Below the pieces are notes generated by a model. That model ran no database searches, was not told where the DNA came from, and worked only from the letters and a program-made list of their open reading frames with translations. From assembly GCF_019703515.2 (NCBI RefSeq), contig NC_059348.1, positions 18,867,656-18,931,655 of the forward strand: a stretch of 64,000 bases of DNA. The letters are read 5' to 3'. Shown piece by piece: positions 18,949 to 30,889 of the stretch; positions within the stretch are counted from its first letter, which is position 1; the number at the start of each line of letters is the position of its first letter. Both the position numbers and the translations under genes were made by a program. Source of the stretch: Myxocyprinus asiaticus. Lineage: Eukaryota > Chordata > Actinopteri > Cypriniformes > Catostomidae.

Positions 18949-20844
18949 TATACAGGGCAAATGCACGCCTAAAGGGGCGTGACTCAAACATCATTGACAA
19001 TCATAAGATTGGCGTTATGATACAAGGGCTTCAACTAGGTCATGGAAAAGGAATTTCCCCATACCGTTCTTTGCAATGTCAAGTGAACTGAATTGATAGG
19101 GAACTAATCTACCAGCCTTAGGTCTGCACTTCTTCTAGTGAACATGTTTACATTTACATTTATGTTCTTGACATATACTACCAACACAGCTTACAATAAC
19201 ACCCTATTCCAGCTCACCCAACAATATCTGTATATGATATAGTGGTCATACTCAGACCTTGCCATTTCTGCCTGAAAATCAGGATTTTTTTATTTTAAAT
19301 ATCATTTCATTTGAAAATATTCACAGAAAAGGTTAGTTTTTAACAAATGGACCAACAATTCACAATTAAACTATTATCCCCAATTCATATTACTGTAGCC
19401 CTATGTGGTTACAGCCAAAGTGCCAGTAGTTATTTATCGTTACTAACCTTAATCCTAACCCGAAGCACTACATTAGTTAAACCACGACACAGTAGGTTTA
19501 AACATTTTAAAACATGTTTTGTGCCGTGAAATGTTTTGGGGTTTAATGTTAGTCACCAGACTGATCTCATGGGGAAAAACGGCCACAGGACGTAGAATTT
19601 TTTGAAAGCTAAAATCAGTCTATGCTCTCAGAATTTCCAAACTGCCCCCAGTGGCTGGAGCTGGCACTGCAGTCGTGCACATGTGCAACATTACTGAGAT
19701 CAAAACGGCGTTCTTTCAATTTTTTGAACTAATGTCACATGAAAGACATGGCACATTCAAATTATGTAAACATTTGAGTAGGAACATAGAAAAACCTTCT
19801 TTCACTTACTTCTTCATGAATGTAGTATCTCTTTGGCCAAAAAAGAAAAAGAATGTGATGTCAAAGGTACAGCACAGATGAGTTTGGAGCAGGAATCTGA
19901 ATTCAGCACATGGGTCCACATTTGGGTAGGGAATAAAATAATTAATTTGCATTGTATGGACCTGCATATCTGAGATATTCTTCTACTGTTCTGCAGATGA
20001 AAGAAAGTCATACACATCTGGGATGGCATGAGGGTGAGTAAATGATGAGAAAATTTTCATTTTTTGGTGAACTAACCCTTTAATATTTCTTGGAAATTAA
20101 GTTTCCACTGGTTTTTGCTGATTCTATTAGCTAGTAATAAGGTTTAATCATTCTATAACAATAAACATGCAAAGCACCTATGCCCACTGTGTAAATGTGT
20201 CAGACTACTTCATAAGAATACCAATTCAAATAACCATACATACATACAACATTCATAATACAATATAAGAGCACTGCAAAGATTGTTTAATATTCCAGAT
20301 GCTGCCTCAACCTCCATCACTCATTCTTTCTCACCTTTCAGTCAATCACTTACTTTGCTCTCATTCTCAGCGTGGTTCCTTTAAACATTACAATTAAGCC
20401 ATGCATTTAGTCAGGCACTTGTCTAAATGGGAATGAGCCCTCAAACAAACAGTCACGCACAGCAGAATGTAATCAGTCGCTCTATTGTTCACAGGGTTTA
20501 AAAACTGGCAGCTCAGCCTCACGCTCATATGTGTAGAGGTGCGTAGTGTTTTTCCTTGCAAACTCACATTGCAATTTGAGGCAAGTTCCTCATGAGCAGG
20601 CTCACATGGAATTTGTGCCTGCCGAATTCCACAAAAAGCTCCAAAGATTTCTGCATCATTCACAAAGTTCTACACATTCCCTGTCAGTTGCATGTTCGTT
20701 AGCTACCAGTAAGAGTGTAATATAAACTCTAATTAAAGGTGTTTTTAATAACTCTTTGCTTATGTTGCTTGCTCTGGCTGATTTGGAAGTCATCCTGGAC
20801 TTATGTTGACACCAAGTGGTGTGGATGTAGCACCACGCTAAAGC

Positions 20845-20873
20845 AAGAAGAAGAAGAAGAAGGAGAAGAAGAA
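20845..20873. repeat. (GAA)n tract
   Basis: AAGAAGAAGAAGAAGGAGAAG on the plus strand. The surrounding 19110-21070 contains a MITE end at 19962-20082 and otherwise nothing I recognise. Confidence 0.85.
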
Positions 20874-21444
20874 ATGGCAGGTTACAGAAATAAAGTGAGT
20901 AGTATTCAGCTGGTCATTTGATCTCAACATGAGGCTGATATGATCTCATGTGAGTGTTCATCATTTAAAAATATATTTTTTTAAAGAATAATTCATTTCT
21001 TTATGTGTAAAACTTTTTTAATGGGGAAAAATTACTAAATGCACATTTCATGTGAAAATGCTCTGGTCACAACTGTAACCTTGGTTCCCTGAAAGGAGGG
21101 AATGAGATACTGCATCAGTTGCTGATGCTATGGGGAGCTCCTCCCAGGAATGACAATTTCTGAAGCCCTTTATAATCAGGCCAGTGTATTGGCAGATGGC
21201 GCTTGACCCTCCGCCCCTGATGAGTGCATCATTGCGGGCATATAAACCTTTCTCCCATCACGAGTTAACAACGACACTAGCCTTATGGTATTGAGACATT
21301 GTATACAAATAAATATGAACATCTATATACAGTGCACATGCATTCACACCGCAGTGGGGAAAAACTCAGAATGTTCACAGACCAATATTAAATAAAAAAA
21401 TGCCGGCCTGTATCATGGAGCAACGGCTGCAATGCCCTTCTGTT

Positions 21445-21864
21445 TTTTTGGGGGTTTTTTTCTCCCCTTTTCTCCCCAATTTGGAATGCACAATTCCTAA
21501 TGCATTCTAAGTCCTCATGGTGGCGTAGTGACTCGCCTCAAACTCCACGTCTGAGACCGTCAGTCCGCGAATCTTATCACGTGGCTTGTTGAGCACGTTA
21601 CTGTGGAGACGTAACGTGTGGAGGCCCACGCTATTCTCCGTGGCATCCACGCACAACTCACCTTGTGCCCCACCGAGAGCGAGAACCACACATTATAGCG
21701 GCCATGAGGAGGTTACCCCATGTGACTCTATTCTCCCTAGCAACCGGGCCAATTTGGTTGCTTAGGAGACCTGGCTGGAGTCAATCAGCACGCCCTGGAT
21801 TGAACTCGCAAATCCAGGGGTGGTAGTCAGCGTCAATACTCGCTGAGCTACCCAGGCCCTCGAC
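21445..21864 (-). mobile_element. tRNA-derived SINE, copy 2
   Basis: Same family and orientation as the copy at 4675, with an 11-bp target-site duplication GCCCTTCTGTT (21434-21444, 21865-21875). It is inserted inside the DIRS-like element at 21081-22672. Its head (about 21790-21860) keeps a recognisable GAGTTCAATCC-type B box on the minus strand. Confidence 0.87.
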
Positions 21865-21899
21865 GCCCTTCTGTTGTTCAGCCTACACAGCTCCGGCTG

Positions 21900-22110
21900 A
21901 GGATGTCAGGTCGTGACAATGTGGGGTCTCCGGGGATGCAAACAGGTCCACTTAGGCTTCACCAAATTCCTTCCAGATCCTTAGAACAGTCTGAGGGTGA
22001 ATTCTCCATTCACCCTGGCCAGTGCCCTGATGCGAGAGTAGATCTATGCTGCAGTTCAGACGACCAGGGACCTGAACCACAAGTATCGACAGGAGATGTC
22101 TCTGGCACCA
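21900..22110 (-). pseudogene. DIRS RNase H fragment
   Basis: Minus-strand frame with GEWRIHPQTVLRIWKEFGEA, then a stop, then VDLFASPETPHC. In DIRS polyproteins the same order (LSR, GEWRLHP, IW, VDLFAS) closes the ribonuclease H domain. The frame breaks after about 60 residues at both sides. Upstream (22120-22260) a poly-A/T tract of about 18 bases interrupts a possible gag-like segment. Confidence 0.55.
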
Positions 22111-23789
22111 GAGAAGTCGGCATGTCAAGTTCAGCATCGAATGTGGAGTCCACAGACAAAAGCACTGTACAGGCATGCAAGGCTTGCGCCAGCGAAAAAT
22201 CCTCCTCAAAAAAAAAAAAAAAAAAACATTTGCAAAACGGCATCTTAAAAAAGCTGCGTTAAGCAAACGTCACTTTTATGTGTTTGTGTACACAATAAAG
22301 CACAGTACAAACACATTTCAACAGCGTATCAAATGCGCAAATGATAAAGGATACTGTTGTTTGTCGGATTATAACAGGTAGGAAGAAATAATACACTCGC
22401 TGTAAAGAATTGCAGTATCAACGACAAAGCATAGATTTGGGCATCCAGAGCACAAGAGACGTTATCGCGACCATGAAGAGAAAAATTCTGATGAAATGTG
22501 CTCCAGATTATATATGACCTCGATGACGCACATCAGGGGCAGACCATCAAGCGCCATCTGCCATTATATTGCTGTGATTATAAAGGGCTTCAGAGATCGT
22601 CACTCCTGGGAAGAGCTCCTCCATAACATCAGCAACTGACGCAGCATTGAAATGACTGACTTGAAAGGGAACTTGTTATTTCTAGTGTTAAACAATGCAT
22701 GTCATTTCAGGTTGTTGGATGTCATTTTGGATTGTTTCTTACCAAATCCTATCGTATGCCTTCATAACATTTGGAAAATGATGCTCAAGTCACATGGACT
22801 TTTAAGCCTTCAAGTGAGGCACTATCAGCTATTAAATTTTATTGAAAATACGGAACAAGACATTCATTAAAACATCTCCTTTTGTGTGCCGCATAAGAAA
22901 GAGAGTCATTCAGGTCTGGAACAACATGAGGGTGAGTAAATTATGGTGACACATTTACCATATTTAAATTATATGACTATATTTTCTCCCAAAAATCAGC
23001 ACAGAAAATGCAGGGGAAAAAGGTCAGATTCCGTCTGGGCCTGCTCATTAGTTTCTCCATTGATTTTCAGCACCTAAATATGGGGCTGGCTGTGAATGAT
23101 GAATGATGCACCACATGCATTTTGGAATCCCGTGCATATCATGGATTGCTTCTCGAATTTATTTTAGGCCCTGGACTAAAATAAATGTGTATTGCAATGT
23201 GTTTTATTCAAGGTTTGGCCTTACACTTTGTCATGGAAATTTCATCCATGCATCCAAGGCACAATAGTACAGGATAAACAAGACCAATTCATTGTCTGAG
23301 AAGAACAAAAGTGGGTTTACATGTTTTCCTGTATCTCCTCTGGTTTCATCTCTGAGAGCCTCTGTTGCTCTGTTTGTGGCAGATTAGTAATGCTTCCCCT
23401 CTGTCATGGACAGCAGAAGGAGAGAGACATGTGTGAACGTGTGCCAGTCCTGAGCAGTAGGGTCTCTAACACCCAGTAGGGTCTCTGAGCATGTTCACCC
23501 ATTTCATAAGCACTAACAGCTCTAGTGTCTGTACATACAAAGCTGAATATTTGGCTGGTTAAAAAAAATAGACTGAAATAAATAAAATAATTATAACTGA
23601 CCAAAAGAACCAACAATCAACTCAAACAATCAAATCATTTGTGCCAAAGTGTTTCTGTTGTCTCAGATCAGTTAAGTAACAGTTATACGTCAATGTACAT
23701 ATAGTAACTGCTTTGACCCAAGATGGCTGAAAAAGTGGATGAGCACTGTTGCTTTGAGGTAGTGGTTTCTCCATTAACCAACATAATAA

Positions 23790-24305
23790 TAATAATTCCT
23801 TACATAGTATAGGGGGAATCTCCTCAACAACCACCAGTGTGCAGCATCCACCTGGATGATGCAACAGCAGCCATAGTGCACCTGAACACCCACCACACAC
23901 CAGCTATTGATGGAGTGGAGAGTAGAGTGATGTAGCACAATTCAAGTATGGGGATTATTAGGAGGCCATGATAGATAAGGGCCAATGGGGGATATTTGGC
24001 CAGGGCAACAGGGTTACACCCCTACTCTTTATGAGAAGTGCCCTGGGATTTTTAATGACCACAGAGAGCCAGGACCTCAGTTTAATGTCTCATCCAAAGG
24101 ATAGTGCTTTTTACAGTATAGTGTCCCAGTCACTAAACTGGGGAATTAGGACCCACACAGACCACAGGGTGAGCACCCCCTGCTGGCCTCCCTAATACCT
24201 CTTCCAGCAGCAACCTTAGTTTCTCCAAGGAGGTCTCCCATCCATGCAGTGGCCAGGCTCAACCCTGCTTAGCTTCAGTGGGTAACCAGACAAGAACTGC
24301 AGGTA
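23790..24305 (-). mobile_element. 5S rRNA-derived SINE (SINE3-like)
   Basis: On the minus strand the right end reads as a 5S rRNA-like head (GAAGCTAAGCAGGGTTGAGC then GGATGGGAGACC, i.e. the 5S internal promoter boxes), followed by a conserved body (GTGGTCTGTGTGGGTCCTAA) and a tail with GGTGGATGCTGCACACTGG and CCCCCTATACTATGTAAGG. This is the layout of 5S-headed fish SINEs. It is diverged and has small deletions. Confidence 0.75.
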
Positions 24306-25059
24306 CATCTTATGGAGTTTTGAGTTCCTTGCCACAGTCACCTTCGGCTTGCTCACTGGGGTTCTAAATGCAATTTTTTTTTACTTATTTATTTCATTAT
24401 TTATTTTAATACACAATTTACAATCACATTTGTATCAAACTGCACAATGATGACTAAGACATTACAGATATTACAGCTTCATTTTCTGTTAAAGCATGAT
24501 TTTCTGTAAAGCTGCTTTGAAATGATGTGTGTTGTGAAAAGCCCTATACAAATGAAAATGACTTGACTTGAATTTAGAGTGTTAGGTGGTCCGCAATTTT
24601 TGATTTACTGTTGAAAGGGTCTGTAACAGTTAAAGGATGGGCAAGGAGGAGGCGGGAACCAGCTGAACAGACAACATAAACATTAATAATATAAATGATC
24701 TTAAAACAACATAAAACATAAGGATACAGACACACATGCAGCATGGCCGTGTGCGTCTCTCTCTCTCTCCCGAACTGGCGTCTCCGGCTCCCCTTTATCT
24801 CGCTCTCCCGCTGATTCAGTGCTGGCCGTGCACCCTCACGGCCCGGTCATGCCCCCCTCCTCGTCACAGGGTCCAACGCCTGAACATTTTTGAGAACCAT
24901 TGTTTTACATAACAACATCTTAGGAAACTGGAATCTGGATTACTTCTTTTTTTGTAAGTGTCTTACATCAACAGCTGAAGTACTGATCCGACTGTAGATC
25001 TGGAATTACATTGTAAAAAGATCTAAAGACAAGTCATGTTATGAACAAGGAATAGATAA

Positions 25060-25346
25060 CCCACAAATTAAATATCTGTCATTATTTACTCACATTATTT
25101 ACTCACCTTGTTAGTTTTTCTGCGGAACACAAAAGGAGAATTTTTTTAAGAATCTTCTTACAGTTCTTTTCCAAAAAACACCATAATAATATCATAAACA
25201 TCATAAAACATCATAAAAAAGCACCATAAAATTAGTCCATAGTAGACTTGTTTGCTATATTCCAAGTCAAATCAAATATAGCACACTGATTTGGAACAAC
25301 ATGAGGTTGAGTAAATAATGGCAATTGGGTAAACTATTCCTTTAAA
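25060..25346. repeat. Short diverged fold-back MITE
   Basis: Left ATTATTTACTCACCTTG and right AACATGAGGTTGAGTAAATA followed by AACTATTCCTTTAA match the ends of the ACTCACCCTCATGC group, with a different, AT-rich interior. Similar terminal scraps are at 19962-20082, 22886-22940, 28340-28400, 47955-48000 and 51000-51075. Confidence 0.5.
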
Positions 25347-25708
25347 TTTAGGATCCATCTAGTAGTGGTTCGGACTTCAATAACATGTCTGTAAAAGAAC
25401 ATAGACATGCAATCATTGAGATTTCAATGCATAAAAAAATGTATAAACATACAGAGGAAATGAATAGGGTTGGCATGGTGATAAGTCACTGTCTTATCAA
25501 GGTTATCTTAGTGTCTATACTGCAAAGATGGAGTGGAGACATCTACTCCTAAATGCTTAATTACTAGTGATTTATGTAACTAACATAAAAATAACTTTTA
25601 AAAGAGGGCATAGATGGGAATGTTTTCTCATTGAGAAATCACACACACACAACTTTTGGATCCAGAATTTGATGTATTTTGGACATATCTGTCTTATTTT
25701 GAGTGTAT

Positions 25709-25723
25709 TGTGTGTGTGTGAGT

Positions 25724-25763
<40 letters not shown>
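25709..25763. repeat. (TG)n microsatellite
   Basis: (TG)n with two TGAG interruptions near the left. Surrounding 24310-26910 holds MITE and hAT scraps and a GC-rich block (24730-24870) but no gene I can support. Confidence 0.93.
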
Positions 25764-25765
<2 letters not shown>

Positions 25766-26134
25766 ACTAGCCTGATGACTTTATTTGACAGTGACAACAG
25801 AACAGATCATATCTTCTTTCTATATCTGGCATGTTGACATGCATGTTAGAGTGGTGCACTGTGCTCCAGAATATGGCCTAATTGTAAAATCAAAAAAAAA
25901 AAAAAAAAAAGACAACATACATTCATATATGATCATTATATTAATATATATCAAGAACCACAATTTTACAAGAGTTAAGCTATATATCTAAATGTTTATT
26001 TTTTTATGTTAATTATATGTCCATGATGTATTAAATAGCATATTTAGCATTGTCTACTACTCGCCTCATTAATATGAAAAGTAATTAAAATATTAAAATA
26101 AATAAATAAATACAATAATAATTAGGCTATAAAA

Positions 26135-26214
26135 AAGTGTGCGGCCCTCGAGGCTAAAGGGATCCTGTTTTCCGGCCCCCCAGCTTTCCAAAGTTGAGTA
26201 CCCCTGCTTATGCT
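26135..26214. repeat. hAT-type terminus fragment
   Basis: The complement reads CAGGGGTACTCAACTTTGG followed by GGGGGGCCGGAAAACAGG, a typical hAT-like end (CAGGGGT). The partner end was not found. A similar CAGGGGTTCTCAATAG start is at 15273. Confidence 0.45.
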
Positions 26215-26913
26215 TAACAAAGCAATTAAAGGGCAAATCTTAAGTTAGTGCATTTCACTGTGTTTGTGAAAAACAGTTAAAAAAGTGGTGTAATTTTTTT
26301 ATGTTAAAATAGGTCAACTGTAGAATGGAAGACGGGGCAAAACAGTTTGAAAACAGTGGCACAGAAATAGCACACTTCACCTTCAAAACCTTAACATGTT
26401 ATCCTTAAACTTGAAACCTTCACATTTTTAATCATCACATACTTTATTGGTAATTGGTTAACGTACAGTATATGCCAATCTAGTAGTTGTAAAGTCTAGT
26501 TTCACGACAATTGCAGCTAAAGAACTCTCATTTCAAGAATCCTTCAGGATGTTTGCATAGGTTGTCATAATATTCTAAAGTAAAGATATGCCGGGTTACA
26601 TAAGTATAGTTAATCATCCCATTAATCAACAAGAGGCCATGCTTTGAGGGGGTGATGGTGTGGTCGCACCTACTCTTCCTTTCTGTTCATCTGCTCTCTC
26701 CATTCTGGCTCAGGCCTGGTGCCACAGACCTGCCGAGTGAGAAACTTAACAAAGACCACAATAGAAACAATTAGTGCAAGAGGAGACAAAATTCAAGCTC
26801 CACAGAGAATGAACTTGTTGAAGAGGTCATGGCTCATAAAGTAATCAATAAGGATAAACTTGAGGACATTTGAGTGATGTTAAGGTAAAGCATCTGCATA
26901 CTCATGTTAGATA

Positions 26914-28102
26914 CACTGGCGGCCAAATGTTTGGAATAATATACAGATTTTGCTGTTTCTGAAGGAAATTTGTACTTTAATTCACCAAAGTGGCATTCAA
27001 CTGATCACAAAGTATAGTCAGGACATTACTGATGTAAAAAACAGCACCATCACTATTTGAAAAAAGTAATTTTTGATCAAATCTAGACAGGCCCCATTTC
27101 CAGCAGTCATCACTCCAACACCTTATCCTTGAGTAATCATGTTAAATTGCTAATTTGGTACTAGAAAATCACTTGCCATTATATCAAAGTTGAAAGCTAT
27201 TTGGTTCATTAAATGAAGCTTAACCTCGTCTTTGTGTTTGTTTTTGAGTTGCCACAGTATGCAATAGACTGGCATGTCTTAAGGTCAATATTAGGAAAAA
27301 AATGGCAAAAAAGAAACAGCTTTCTCTAGAAACTTGTCAGTCAATCATTGTTTTGAGGAATGAAGGCTATACAATGCTTGAAATTGCCAAAAAACTGAAG
27401 ATTTCATACAAAGGTATACACTACAGTCTTCAAAGACAAAGGACAACTGGCTCTAACAAGGACAGAAAGAGATGTGGAAGGCCAGATGTACAACTAAACA
27501 AGAGGATAAGTACATCAGAGTCTCTAGTTTGAGAAATAGACACCTCACATGTCCTCAGCTGACAGCTTCATTGAATTCTACCCGCTCAACACCAGTTTCA
27601 TGTACAACAGTAAAGAGAAGACTCAGGGGTGCAGGCCTTATGGGAAGAATTGCAAAGAAAAAGACAATTTTGAAACAGAAAAACAAAAAGAAAAGGTTAG
27701 AGTGGGCAAAGAAACACAGATATTGGACAACAGATAATTGGAAAAGAGTGTTATGGATCTTAACCCCATTGAGTTTTTGTGGGATCAGCTAGACTGTAAG
27801 GTGCGTGAGAAGTGCCCGACAAGACAGCCACATCTATGGCAAGTGCTACAGGAAGTGTGGGGTGAAATGTCACCTGAGTATCTGGACAAACTGACAGCTA
27901 GAATGCCAAGGATCTGCAAAGCTGTCATTGCTGCATGTGGAGGATTTTTTGATGAGAACTCTTTGAAGCAGTAATTTTTCATGTTATTAATGTCCTGATT
28001 ATACATTGTGATCAGTTGAATGCCACTTTGGTGAATAAAAGTACCAATTTATTTCCATAAGAGCAAAATCTGTACATTATTCCAAACTTTTGGCCGCCAG
28101 TG
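26914..28102 (+). mobile_element. Internally deleted Tc1-like transposon, copy 1
   Basis: 1189 bp, TA on each side (26912-26913, 28103-28104). The inverted ends read CACTGGCGGCCAAA and TTTGGCCGCCAGTG, with a second homologous block (CACCAAAGTGGCATTCAACT) inside each arm. It contains a broken transposase missing most of the catalytic core. A near-identical copy lies at 44271-45482. Confidence 0.9.
27302..27974 (+). pseudogene. Core-deleted Tc1 transposase, copy 1
   Basis: Begins as an ordinary Tc1 transposase (MAKKKQLSLETCQSIIVLRN, then KKLKISYKGIHYSLQRQRTT), hits a TGA after SESLV (27530) and continues in frame as NRHLTCPQLTASLNS to EWAKKHRYWTTDNWKRVLW. At about 27756 it jumps, with a frame change, to DLNPIEFLWDQLDCKVREKC and ends at NSLKQ. 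About 120 codons are missing between the first catalytic Asp region and DLNPIE, so two of three catalytic acidic residues are gone. Confidence 0.87.
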
Positions 28103-28636
28103 TACATAATATAATTATACAGGGGAAAATACGAGATGTGCCCCCTTTAAAAGAATGTCCAGGCTGCTTTTTATTTATTTATTTTTTTAAAAAGTGATAG
28201 TGAAAAGGACAAAATGGACAAAGAGAGTACCATATACTGTAAATACCTAAAATAGTATTTTATTATGAAATATTTACAAGGAGATTTTTCTAAAGCCATG
28301 TGATAACTTTGTGAGGAAGAGAAATTTCAGTTGCCACAGTTTTGAACGACATGAGGTTTAGTAGACAATTTTCATTTCTTAATGAATTATTCCTTTAAGA
28401 ATAATGTGCATTTATTGATTGTACAATCAAAATATGAAGCCATTTCCCAAACTTAATTGAATTATCTAAGGTTTTTCACACAGAATTGAATGTATGAATT
28501 TCATTAAGCCAACATAATTTACTAGGATTAGGTTGAATTAATGTACTATAGCAGCTTTAACTCGACTTCATTAGGTTCATCTACCTCAATTTACAAAGGT
28601 TAATTTGATTGTTATGTTGGTCCAACTTAAAGGTTA

Positions 28637-28775
28637 CAATGGGTGAAAGGTGCCATGCATTGTTCCTGGCAGGCTACTCAGCCTTACAGGCTCCAAATGG
28701 TTAAGATTAGGGCGGGGGTGGGGTTAGGACATCTGCTGCCTCCCAGGAACAAACCGAGGCACCTTTGTACAACGG
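28637..28775. mobile_element. Short MITE related to the 14-kb minisatellite
   Basis: Starts GGGTGAAAGGTGCC and ends with the complement-like GGCACCTTTGTAC, with GTTCCTGGCAGG...CCTCCCAGGAAC pairing just inside, so it is an inverted-repeat unit of about 140 bases. Shares its internal sequence with 14200-14260. Confidence 0.5.
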
Positions 28776-28859
28776 GCCTTAAAGGTGCACTATCATTTAA
28801 ATCAGTATAGTTTTCCATTTCGGGTGCCATTGTAGAAATTTAGTATTCACAATCAATTA

Positions 28860-30240
28860 TGATTACTTCAATCAGTGAAAGTGTCAAATAACAGGACGGT
28901 TACTGAGATTAAGTGAGTAGTATTCGGCTGGTCATGTGATTCTAAAATGGCAGCCCCCATGTGCGGACCCTCTTCATGTAGAATAAAACAGCTTTTATAA
29001 CGTTACTGATATGACTGGAGTCTTAATTTTAATGTGAGTGGCCATGGTTTCCTAAATATATTGCAAAATTTCAATTAATGTCTTTAAGAATGTGTCATGC
29101 GTATTCCATGCACTAGCTGGCAGACGATAGATTGCAGATTGATGTTGTGAAAAAACAAGCTTAATTCTGGTCAGTTGGTGTGATGATCTACGGCCATGTT
29201 TTATTCAAGACTTAGTAATGCTCAATCGTCCAGTTGTCAAAAACAACATTGAGCTCTGTGCTGTTGTACCTGAGCAATGAACAAACAATTGCATTTTAAG
29301 CTTACTCTTGCAGAATATTCCCCTATAAATGTTTTTTGTTTATTTTTGTGCACCAAAAAAAAAAAAAAAAAAAGAACCACACAAGATATGAGAGCACTTT
29401 GGGCACAAAACACAATACAAACATATCAAAGTGGGTAATAAAAGTTTGTTGTTGTTTTTTTTTTTTTTTTACCATTGGAGCACTGCTGTGCATCTGAAGA
29501 TGGCATGTGACTCATGATCACCAGTGATCATCCAATCACGCTGAGTAAGCCACAGAGAGTGCCAGCTGGAGAGGACAAGACAGGACAGGACAAGCGCTCA
29601 CTGACTCAGAGAGGGTGTGTGCACTGGTGCATCTGTGTACATACACTACAGGAGGTGTTGGTGCATGCAATGAAAGCAGTGAACCTCTTATGCAAACTTG
29701 TGATTCCTTTTCAGATGTGACAAACACGTGCGAGAACACATTTTGTTCGTTGTCACCATCTATAGTGTTTTGCAACAAAGTCGCTAACATAGTTAAATTC
29801 ATCACATCAATACTTTGTTTGGACAGTGATTAAATGAGGATCAATGTCATTTTAATTAATCATTCTCAGGAATTTCACAGGGTAGAGCTTCCACAGGGAG
29901 GATGACAGATCTTCATCAGGCAGCACTTTGTAGACCTCTCTTTCCATCACAAATTCTTCAGTTTGATTAGGTGAGAACATCATTTTGAGTTATATTGATC
30001 ACAGTGTCTAAGATGGCACTGTGGGGAACTTGTTTAGATGCTCCATCACTCTGAGTGGCTACAATGGAGACGTTCTCTTCGCTGCCATTGATCAACATTG
30101 ATTACATTTCTCTGGTTGATTTATGAGCAAAGAGACACTTGGGTGGATTCTGCAGGATATGCAGCATCCCTTCAAAGTGTAATATAAATCAAAATAAAAT
30201 GTGAATCAAAGTATAATATGATTTGACGGAGCATAATGAA
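28860..30240. other. Unassigned intergenic sequence
   Basis: No splice-compatible exon or repeat family was recognised. Two A/T homopolymer runs occur (29356, 29455). The stretch 29880-30180 is less AT-rich than its surroundings but every frame is broken within about 30 codons. Confidence 0.4.
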
Positions 30241-30253
30241 ACAATAACCTACA

Positions 30254-30776
30254 GTTAAAGGGATATTTCAGGTTCAATACAAGTTAAGCTCGGTCGACAG
30301 CATTTGTGGCATAAAGTTGATTACCACAAAATTAATTTTTACTTGTCCCTGCATCTGGGTTCCAGTGAGGCACTTACAATGGAAGTGAATGAGGGCCAAT
30401 CCGTTAATGTTAAAATACTCACAGTTTCAAAAGTATAGCCACAAGACATAAACAATATGCATGTAAACATGATGTTGGTGTGATTAAATTGCTTACTAGC
30501 TTTTTCTGTGCAAAGTTATATTGAATTTTACAACTTTGTTTCCATGACGATGTGGTAAATGCTTTTGTAAAATTATAAGCTTCGCATTTCTGCTTTTTAA
30601 CATTCCATAGATTGACCCCATTCACTTCCATTGTAAGTGTCTCACTGAAAACTACATTTTTGCTTATGTTAATGAAAAGGAGGGATGAGTTAAGATGAAT
30701 TTTTGTGGTAATTGACATTATACCACAAATGCTGTTGATTGAGCTTAACTTCTATTAAACCTGGAATATTCCTTCA
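30254..30776. mobile_element. Fold-back MITE, second family
   Basis: The left arm has AAAGGGATATTTCAGGTTC, CGACAGCATTTGTGGC and ACAATGGAAGTGAATG; the right arm is the complement (CATTCACTTCCATTGTAAGT, GCTGTTGATTGAGC, CCTGGAATATTCC). A partial copy is at about 16062-16290. Confidence 0.72.
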
Positions 30777-30889
30777 ACCTATAAGAAAAATATTAGTTTG
30801 ATCTCCTGCTTTGGCCACCATTATATATATACTAAATGCATTACAAAATAACTGATTATTTCCTGTCCTAACTGTTAATCTGTGTTGGG

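Larger units (their letters stand above)
16376..19105. mobile_element. DIRS-like retroelement remnant with inverted ends
   Basis: 16376-16470 and the complement of 19105-18951 plus 17453-17405 are inverted copies: both read CTTATGATTG(G/T)CAATGATG, then CGCCCCTTTAGG, then TTTGCCCT, then ATCATTTCTTCAGAAT. The right copy is split by the SB-type Tc1. An end-like GACGTTCCCTATCGATTCAG also occurs at 16589 and its partner at the complement of about 19105. The order GTTCCCT - AAGCCCTT - CCAAT - CGCCCCT parallels the second element at 21081, so I place both in the DIRS group by inference. No coding sequence was recognised between 16660 and 17400. Confidence 0.5.
21081..22672 (-). mobile_element. DIRS-like retroelement, deletion derivative
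   Basis: Inverted terminal repeats of about 185-200 bp (21081-21285 and the complement of 22672-22488) share TTCCCT, GTTGCTGATG, CTGAAGCCCTTTATAATCA and GGCAGATGGCGCTTGA. Between them, on the minus strand, a remnant reads DLLSHQGTGQGEWRIHPQTV, RIWKEFGEA, stop, VDLFASPETPHC, which resembles the ribonuclease H region of fish DIRS1-type elements. RT, methyltransferase and tyrosine recombinase are absent, so it is a deletion derivative. A SINE is inserted at 21445-21864. Confidence 0.6.

Noticed and set aside
23622..23900. 92-residue minus-strand frame with Cys-rich segment
   Set aside because: It lies in the tail of the 5S-derived SINE and has no support as a gene.
29880..30180. Possible exon or gene remnant with lower AT content
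   Set aside because: All six frames break quickly, no splice-flanked frame, and no family recognised.
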